This document shows positions 6,370 through 11,247 of a DNA stretch of 11,247 bases, piece after piece (position 1 is the first letter of the stretch; each line of letters begins with the position of its first letter). The position numbers were made by a program, and so were the translations under genes. The notes below the pieces were generated by a model. It made no database searches. It worked only from the letters and a program-made list of their open reading frames with translations, and had not been told where the DNA came from. Source of the stretch: JBMNKL01 sp050261495 (lineage in GTDB: Bacteria; Bacillota; Clostridia; Acetivibrionales; DTU013). The stretch is taken from positions 1 through 11,247 of the forward strand of contig JBLNDI010000069.1 of NCBI GenBank assembly GCA_050261495.1. Reading direction: 5' to 3'.

Positions 6370-7461
6370 ATGAAGAAGCTATTGTGCATACTCTTGGTTC
6401 TCGCAATGTCTTTTGTGGTTTTTGGGTGCAGTCAGAAGGAGCCTGGAACGTCGTCCCCCCCTGATGCATCAAATAATAGTAGCGCGACTGTACCCGAAAC
6501 TACATCTAAAAAGGTTGTAATGGTTGGCACAGAAGGCAGCATTTCAGCAGAAGAATTCGGTTATGACGCCACCCCTGCCAGAAAATACACCATTGCCGTC
6601 GTCGTGAAAAGCGCAGCTATTCCCGTATGGGAATCCCACATTATCGCCGCCAAGAAGGCCGGAGAAGAGCTTGGCGTTACTATACTTGACTACTCGCCCA
6701 GCAAGGCGGATAACGTGGAAGAGCAGAAGAGGATACTGGAAGATTTAATCACTACCGGCGTCGATGCGGTTGTACTGGCCCCTGCCAATACCGAAGCCGT
6801 AAAGGGACCGGTCCAGGATCTGATTAATGCAGGTATTCCGGTTATCTATGACAACACCATGGGTCCGTCCGACGTAGACTACCTTACGTATGTTGGCGTC
6901 GACAACATCAAGGTTGGTGAAATGATCGCCGACAAGATGGCCGAACTCATTGGCGGCAAAGGCAAGGTTGTCGTTATGGAAGGCGTTCCGGGGCAAGCAA
7001 CCTCCGACCTGAGGACAAAGGGATGCGTGGAAAGGTTTAAATCAAAATATCCGGATATTTATGTAGAAACCGGGGTCACCAACTGGCAGTTTGACGAAGG
7101 CCGCAAGCTCGCGGAAGACTATATCACCAAGTGGGGCGACGAGCTTACCGCAATGGTGGCTGTTGGCGGCAACCAGGCCGAAGGTGCGGTCGAGGCTGTA
7201 AAAGCTGCCGGTAAGCAAGGCCATGTGCTGATCAGCGGATTTGACGTGCAGGAACCGCAGTACACCGCGGTTGAGAAAGGCGATGAAGTATTCACGGTAT
7301 CCCAGGGCGTTTACCAGCAGGCATATCTAAGCGTTGTAGCAGCAATCCGCGCATTGAACGGCGAAGCTGTGCCGCGCCAGATCAACTGCCCCATCACCAT
7401 TGTAACAAAAGAAAACCTTAAGGAAATGGACGAAAGGCCTGATGCTTTGAAGAACAAGTAA
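6370..7461 (+). CDS. Sugar ABC transporter substrate-binding lipoprotein (RbsB/CUT2 type)
   Basis: This 363-residue binding protein has a lipoprotein signal: MKKLLC plus a hydrophobic core and lipobox VFGC, with C20 as the lipidated cysteine. A Ser/Thr/Pro-rich linker covers about 21-47. The type 1 periplasmic-binding fold starts near residue 70 (KYTIAVVVKSAAIPVWES). Typical segments are DNVEEQKRILEDLITTGVDAVVLAP, NAGIPVIYDNT, VGVDNIKVGEMIADKM, GKVVVMEGVPG and HVLISGFDVQEPQY, as in ribose and other CUT2 sugar-binding proteins. It sits outside the membrane, captures a sugar and hands it to the two permeases. A strong GGAGGAAGGA (6356-6365) precedes the ATG. The extra 20 or so residues between linker and domain are unusual for RbsB. 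The ligand cannot be read from sequence. Confidence 0.93.
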   Translation: MKKLLCILLVLAMSFVVFGCSQKEPGTSSPPDASNNSSATVPETTSKKVVMVGTEGSISAEEFGYDATPARKYTIAVVVKSAAIPVWESHIIAAKKAGEELGVTILDYSPSKADNVEEQKRILEDLITTGVDAVVLAPANTEAVKGPVQDLINAGIPVIYDNTMGPSDVDYLTYVGVDNIKVGEMIADKMAELIGGKGKVVVMEGVPGQATSDLRTKGCVERFKSKYPDIYVETGVTNWQFDEGRKLAEDYITKWGDELTAMVAVGGNQAEGAVEAVKAAGKQGHVLISGFDVQEPQYTAVEKGDEVFTVSQGVYQQAYLSVVAAIRALNGEAVPRQINCPITIVTKENLKEMDERPDALKNK

Positions 7462-7513
7462 ATGATACATCTGCCATACAGCATGGAATAGCCATTCTTA
7501 CCAACCGAGGAAT

Positions 7514-7574
7514 AGCTCCGACATGTATTGAGGACCCGTTGAATTAAGAGCCGTCATACGGTCGGAGCTTTTTC
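7514..7574 (+). terminator. Terminator or attenuator between binding protein and ATPase genes
   Basis: AGCTCCGAC (7514-7522) pairs perfectly with GTCGGAGCT (7561-7569), and the stem is followed at once by a T-run (7570-7573). The 38-base loop contains a second hairpin, CCGTCATACGG (7551-7561), which would compete for one base of the main stem. This has the form of a partial Rho-independent terminator that would let the binding protein be made in excess of the membrane components, a common ABC operon design. The long loop makes its efficiency uncertain. Confidence 0.6.
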
Positions 7575-7588
7575 CTTAAAACAAAACG

Positions 7589-7616
7589 TTGTTTACAGGT
7601 TGGGTATATATAAACT
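7589..7616 (+). promoter_or_regulatory. Possible internal promoter before the ATPase gene
   Basis: TTGTTT (7589-7594), 16 bases, then TAAACT (7611-7616), the same -10 sequence as the main operon promoter. The -35 box is weak. It lies just after the terminator-like hairpin, where a second promoter could restart transcription of the ATPase-permease part. A small perfect hairpin, AAATGC-TCC-GCATTT (7622-7636), lies downstream in the leader. Confidence 0.3.
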
Positions 7617-7664
7617 AAGAGAAATGCTCCGCATTTTATTCACTTGAAAAGGGTGAGAACAACT

Positions 7665-9188
7665 ATGCAAAACGAATATTTATTGGAAATGCACCATATC
7701 ACCAAGGTCTTTCCCGGTGTCAAAGCCTTGGATGACGTCAGTTTCAATCTGAAGCCGGGAGAGGTGCATGTTCTTATAGGCGAAAACGGCGCCGGTAAAT
7801 CCACGCTGATGAAAATTCTCGCGGGCGCTTACGCTCCCGATGCCGGCGAACTGTATGTCGAGGGCAAAAAAATCACGCGGTTCAATCCTATTGTCGCGCA
7901 GAAAAACGGAATCGGCATCATCTACCAGGAGTTCAACCTGATACCGTATTTAACCGTCGCAGAGAATATCTTTATCGACCATTTGCCCGAGAAGGCAGGC
8001 ATATTCCTGAATAAGAAGACAATGCACGAGAAAGCGGAAAAGCTCCTCAGCGATATGAAAATGAATGTGGATATCCATGCGCTGGCAAATTCCATTCCCG
8101 TAGCGCAGCAACAAATGGTGGAAGTGGCCAAGGCATTGACGCACGACCTCAAGATACTCATTATGGACGAGCCAACCGCGACATTGTCCGACCGTGAAAT
8201 TGAGAAACTGTTTGAAATCATCCGTTCGCTGACCAAAAAGGGCATTGGGGTAATTTATATCTCCCACCGCCTCCAGGAAATCCCCGTTATCGGCGACAGG
8301 GTCACAATCCTCCGTGACGGAAAGTATATCTGCACCCGCAGCATAAACGAGTTTACGACGGAAGAAATTATCAAGCTTATGGTTGGGCGTGAAATTTCCA
8401 ATCTCTATAAAAGAGAGCGAATAAAACCCGGTGAAGTCGTGTTGAAAGTTGAACATCTTTATTCATCGAAAAAGAAGCTAGAGGGCATCAATCTAGAATT
8501 GCGCAGGGGGGAAATCGTAGGTTTGGCCGGACTGGTAGGCGCTGGCCGCACCGAGCTTGCGCGCGCCCTTTTCCATGTTGACCGTTACGACGGCGGAAAA
8601 GTATATTTGTTTGGCAAGGAAATAAGCAAAGATCTGACGCCCGGCCAGGTTATCGAACACGGTCTGGCGCTGTTGCCGGAAGACAGAAAGAAACAAGGTT
8701 TGTCACTCATTCTTTCCATTACGCAGAATATTATCATGGCAAGCATGAAAAAGCTGTTTCCCAGCTCCGTTATCCGTTCAAAAACCGAAAAAGAAGTTGC
8801 TGATAAATATATAAAGGAACTTAAAATCATCACTCCGTTTAGAGAACAGCTCGCAAGAAACTTATCCGGAGGCAACCAGCAAAAAGTTGTATTGGCAAAA
8901 TGGCTTTGCTCGCAGGCGGATATCATCATATTTGACGAGCCAACCCGGGGTATCGATGTCGGTGCAAAAGGAGAAATCTACGCGCTGATGAACGACCTGG
9001 TCAAACAAGGCAAGGCTATCCTGATGATTTCTTCCGAGCTTCCGGAAATCATCGGGATGAGCGACCGGATTTACGTCATGCGGAACGGGAAAATTGTCAA
9101 AGAGCTGAATTCAGACGAGGCTTCGCAGGAAGTAATTATTTCATATGCGATGGAGGGTGCTATCGAAAATGAGCGCAAAAGCGAGTAA
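7665..9188 (+). CDS. Sugar ABC transporter ATP-binding protein (RbsA/MglA type, two ATPase domains)
   Basis: This 507-residue protein holds two fused nucleotide-binding domains, as in CUT2 sugar importers. Domain 1 has a complete Walker A (GENGAGKST, 39-47), Q-loop (IYQEFNL), a divergent signature (IPVAQQQMVEVAKAL), Walker B (ILIMDEPTATLSD) and H-loop (ISHR). Domain 2 has the degenerate Walker A typical of the family (GLVGAGRTE), a full LSGGNQQKV signature, Walker B (IIIFDEPTRGID) and no H-loop histidine (ISSELPE). One active site is therefore probably catalytic. It sits on the inner face of the membrane and powers import through the two permeases. The ATG at 7665 follows AAAAGGGTGAG; a TTG at 7644 overlaps that site and is rejected. 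Its end overlaps the first permease gene by 20 bases. Confidence 0.95.
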   Translation: MQNEYLLEMHHITKVFPGVKALDDVSFNLKPGEVHVLIGENGAGKSTLMKILAGAYAPDAGELYVEGKKITRFNPIVAQKNGIGIIYQEFNLIPYLTVAENIFIDHLPEKAGIFLNKKTMHEKAEKLLSDMKMNVDIHALANSIPVAQQQMVEVAKALTHDLKILIMDEPTATLSDREIEKLFEIIRSLTKKGIGVIYISHRLQEIPVIGDRVTILRDGKYICTRSINEFTTEEIIKLMVGREISNLYKRERIKPGEVVLKVEHLYSSKKKLEGINLELRRGEIVGLAGLVGAGRTELARALFHVDRYDGGKVYLFGKEISKDLTPGQVIEHGLALLPEDRKKQGLSLILSITQNIIMASMKKLFPSSVIRSKTEKEVADKYIKELKIITPFREQLARNLSGGNQQKVVLAKWLCSQADIIIFDEPTRGIDVGAKGEIYALMNDLVKQGKAILMISSELPEIIGMSDRIYVMRNGKIVKELNSDEASQEVIISYAMEGAIENERKSE

Positions 9189-10128
9189 TGTGTGGTCCGT
9201 CTTCAGGCGGATTCCTATTGTACTATGGTTTATACTACTTTTGGTTATTATATTCAGCTGTTTGTCCAAACAGTATCTAACCATGCGAAACCTGCTGATC
9301 TTGCTGCAGCAAGGGTCTGTTCAGCTGGTCGTGGCAGCGGCGGCTACATTTGTCATCATCAGCGGCGGGCTTGACCTGTCTCTGGGAGGCATCCTGACGC
9401 TTAGCGGCGTGACCGTTGCGATATCCCTTAACGCAGGACTTCCCATTCCGGTTGTAATCCTGGTTGGCATGCTCACCGGTCTTTTGTGCGGTGCAATCAA
9501 TGGTGTTCTTATATCCTATTGCGATTTGGAATCGTTTATCGTTACTCTGGGAACGCAGGGACTCTTCTTTGGATTGTCGCTGGTTGCGACAAAAAAGGTC
9601 GGTATTTCGGTTTCAAACGAATCATTCATTTTTCTTGGCAGTCTGTATAATAAAGTGATACCTATGGCCGCAATCTGCTGTCTGATTATTTATATATTCG
9701 CCATTATAACGCAGGATTGGACAAGGTTCGGACGATATATTTTCGCAATAGGCGGAAATGCTGAAGGGGCACGGTTGTCCGGTATTGATACCAAGTTTTG
9801 GAGATGCTTTACTTATGCTTTCGCCGGCTTCCTGACCGGTCTGGCTGCGGTTATTTTAGTTGCCAGGCTTGAGGTGGCGGATCCCCTGGTCGGCAGGCAA
9901 TGGGAGTTTGAGGCTATTGCCGCTGCCATATTGGGCGGGACAAGCCTGCGTATCGGCAAGGGCGATGTAAAGGGAACTATTGTTGGCGTAACGCTCCTGA
10001 CTGTTATCCGGAGCGGCTTAAATGTGGCGCGTATTCCATCCCTTTGGCAGCCGGCTATTCTTGGCATCGTAATTATTATGGCGATCGTGTTCCAGGTAAG
10101 TATTATGTCAAAGGAGTTGAAAAAATGA
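9169..10128 (+). CDS. Sugar ABC transporter permease 1 (RbsC/CUT2 type)
   Basis: This 319-residue very hydrophobic membrane protein belongs to the BPD_transp_2 family. The conserved segment FVIISGGLDLSLGGILTLSG (61-80) matches the RbsC signature region. Further on are SFIVTLGTQGLFFGLSL, GNAEGARLSGIDTKFWRCFTYAFAGFLTGLAAVILVARL, the coupling-type AIAAAILGGTSLRIGKGDVKGTIVG and a C-terminal hydrophobic helix, as in ribose-type permeases with about eight to ten membrane segments. The ATG at 9169 lies inside the end of the ATPase gene (20-base overlap) and follows GGAGG (9152-9156), implying translational coupling. It would form a heterodimer with the second permease. Confidence 0.93.
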   Translation: MSAKASNVWSVFRRIPIVLWFILLLVIIFSCLSKQYLTMRNLLILLQQGSVQLVVAAAATFVIISGGLDLSLGGILTLSGVTVAISLNAGLPIPVVILVGMLTGLLCGAINGVLISYCDLESFIVTLGTQGLFFGLSLVATKKVGISVSNESFIFLGSLYNKVIPMAAICCLIIYIFAIITQDWTRFGRYIFAIGGNAEGARLSGIDTKFWRCFTYAFAGFLTGLAAVILVARLEVADPLVGRQWEFEAIAAAILGGTSLRIGKGDVKGTIVGVTLLTVIRSGLNVARIPSLWQPAILGIVIIMAIVFQVSIMSKELKK

Positions 10129-11111
10129 GCGGAATCAGAAACAGAATCTTCAATCCATCCTTCGGCCTATTGCCGGTAATCAGCAGGTTGGCGGTTTTGC
10201 TCGCGATCATTGTCTTTGGATTTTGCATCGACAAGTCTTTTCTAAGCATGAGAAACATCAGCAATAACATTACAAACGCCAGTATCCTGATTATTCTGGG
10301 TATTGGACAGACAATAGCAATTATAACAAGCGGCCCCGACCTGTCCTCCAGCTCCGTTATGACGATATGCGCTGTAATTACGGCGATTTTAATGAAAAAC
10401 CATAATGTGAATTTTGTCATCAGCATACTGGTAGCCCTGCTTTGCGGCGCCATGCTGGGTGCTCTGAACGGCTACATGGTTTCGTACGTCGGCATACCCT
10501 CCTTTATTTCGACCTATGGCTTGAGGTGGGCCGTGTTCGGATTTGCTTACGTAATCCTGCAAGGGTATGTGCTTTACAATTTTAACGAGACTTTCCGTTT
10601 TATCGGAACGGGCAAGCTCTTCGGCTTTTTACAGATGCCCATCGTGATTATGATAGCCTTTGTCATCCTAATCTGGTTTTTGCTGAAAAAGACGAACTTT
10701 GGACGAAAGTGTTACGCCGTCGGCTCCAACAGCATTTGCGCGGTCATGTCCGGCATAAATTCAAAAAACACCGTTATGGGGGCTTTTATTGTAAGCGCAT
10801 TATTATCGGCTTTTGCAGGAGTCCTGTTTGTTGCGCGTGAAAACGCGGTCCAGGCCGATATTGGAAACGCGTATTTGCTTCCTGTCCTGGCTGCCGTATT
10901 TATGGGAGGAACCAGCCCAAAGGGCGGCGAGGGCGGTATACTTGGCACGATTGTCGGCGCCTTTATCATTACGATCATTACGAACTGCATGAACCTGCTT
11001 GCGGTTCCCAGCGAATGGAGAGACGCCATTATCGGTATTTTGATTATTGTGACGGTACTTTTGGATTCTATTATCAAAAAAAGAATTGCCCGGCGGCAGA
11101 CTGCAATCTAA
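10125..11111 (+). CDS. Sugar ABC transporter permease 2 (CUT2 type)
   Basis: This 328-residue membrane protein is of the same family as the preceding permease, but the two are clearly diverged. The signature loop reads IITSGPDLSSSS (67-77) where permease 1 has IISGGLDLSLGG. Other conserved parts are VGIPSFISTYGLRWAVFGFAYV, NFGRKCYAVGSNSICAVMSGINSKNTVMGAFIVSALLSAFAGVLFVAR and LAAVFMGGTSPKGGEGGILGTIVGAFII. It would pair with permease 1 as a heterodimeric pore. Its ATG overlaps the permease 1 stop (ATGA, 10125-10128) and follows AAAGGAG (10110-10116), so the two are translationally coupled. No terminator stands between its stop and the intron end 17 bases on. Confidence 0.93.
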   Translation: MSGIRNRIFNPSFGLLPVISRLAVLLAIIVFGFCIDKSFLSMRNISNNITNASILIILGIGQTIAIITSGPDLSSSSVMTICAVITAILMKNHNVNFVISILVALLCGAMLGALNGYMVSYVGIPSFISTYGLRWAVFGFAYVILQGYVLYNFNETFRFIGTGKLFGFLQMPIVIMIAFVILIWFLLKKTNFGRKCYAVGSNSICAVMSGINSKNTVMGAFIVSALLSAFAGVLFVARENAVQADIGNAYLLPVLAAVFMGGTSPKGGEGGILGTIVGAFIITIITNCMNLLAVPSEWRDAIIGILIIVTVLLDSIIKKRIARRQTAI

Positions 11112-11135
11112 CCGGCAGGCTTGCATAATCGAGTA

Positions 11136-11167
11136 GGAGGTAGGCGATTATTTCGCCTACCGACCTC
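11136..11167 (-). other. Group II intron domain VI hairpin
   Basis: GGTAGGCGA (11139-11147) pairs perfectly with TCGCCTACC (11153-11161), with a five-base loop and further GAGG/CCTC pairing at the base. In the intron orientation this is domain VI, which normally supplies the bulged adenosine for branching. I could not place the bulged A with certainty. Confidence 0.75.
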
Positions 11168-11171
11168 TCAC

Positions 11172-11203
11172 ACCACCGTACGTACCGTTCGGTATACGGC
11201 GGT
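11172..11203 (-). other. Group II intron domain V, catalytic hairpin
   Basis: Read on the minus strand, ACCGCCGTA pairs with TACGGTGGT over nine pairs (one G-U). A two-base CG bulge on the 3' side follows, then TACC/GGTA and a GAAC tetraloop. This is the standard 32-34-base domain V shape. The lower stem carries CGC rather than the AGC triad of most group II introns, which is the class C form. Confidence 0.85.
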
Positions 11204-11247
11204 TCAGTAAGAATTAATGTACTAGCAAGTACCTTTCGGTTAAAGTC

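Larger units (their letters stand above)
11128..11247 (-). mobile_element. Group II intron (class C), 3' end, continuing past the window
   Basis: On the minus strand the sequence ends in domain V, domain VI and CTACTCGAT, a typical 3' end of a bacterial class C group II intron (ends in A-Y). Domain V and VI helices are intact. The reverse transcriptase/maturase gene and the 5' half would lie to the right of the window. The intron is antisense to the sugar operon. Its 3' exon is the 17-base gap plus the end of permease 2. The exact boundary (11128) is set from the usual family end and could be off by one or two bases. Confidence 0.88.

Noticed and set aside
1..11247. CRISPR array, tRNA, rRNA, insertion-sequence transposase
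   Set aside because: I saw no regularly spaced repeats, no tRNA cloverleaf ending in CCA with conserved loops, no rRNA sequence and no transposase-like protein in either strand.

Overview
The window is most of a carbohydrate-use locus, probably from an anaerobic Firmicute of the clostridial type. The signs are strong AGGAGG-like ribosome binding sites, a TTG start, gene-dense coding DNA of moderate GC, a very AT-rich regulatory gap, and a bacterial group II intron end. The species cannot be named from the sequence.

Layout. On the minus strand lie the first 32 codons of an FGGY-family sugar kinase (98 to 1, cut by the window edge) and, upstream of it, a LacI-family repressor (1229 to 168). 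A 421-base AT-rich divergent region (1230-1650) holds a promoter facing each way and several related AT-rich palindromes that look like repressor operators. Rightward run nine genes: a small cupin protein, an iron-sulfur Old-Yellow-Enzyme-type flavin oxidoreductase, an aldo/keto reductase, an L-rhamnose isomerase (rhaA), a small ASRT/DUF1362 protein, and a ribose-type (CUT2) ABC importer made of a lipoprotein binding protein, a double ATPase and two different permeases. A terminator-like hairpin lies between the binding protein and the ATPase. The last three genes overlap or nearly abut. The right edge (11128-11247) is the 3' end (domains V and VI) of a group IIC intron in antisense orientation, starting 17 bases after the last permease stop.

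How it may work. The importer would bring in a monosaccharide or sugar derivative. RhaA would convert an aldose to a ketose and the kinase would phosphorylate it, with LacI sensing the sugar or an intermediate. The isomerase keeps every metal and active-site residue I compared with E. coli RhaA. The kinase start, however, looks more like L-xylulose kinase (LyxK) or erythritol kinase than RhaB, and no aldolase is in the window. RhaA plus a LyxK-like kinase would fit L-lyxose. The flavin oxidoreductase, aldo/keto reductase and cupin are not part of the standard rhamnose route and suggest extra redox steps on an unusual sugar. That pathway is inference.

The less ordinary parts are the ASRT protein with no rhodopsin nearby, the TMADH-like [4Fe-4S] cysteine pattern in a short flavoenzyme, the repeated AT-rich operator-like sites, a perfect 22-base tandem duplication across the cupin stop codon, and the intron at the end of the operon.
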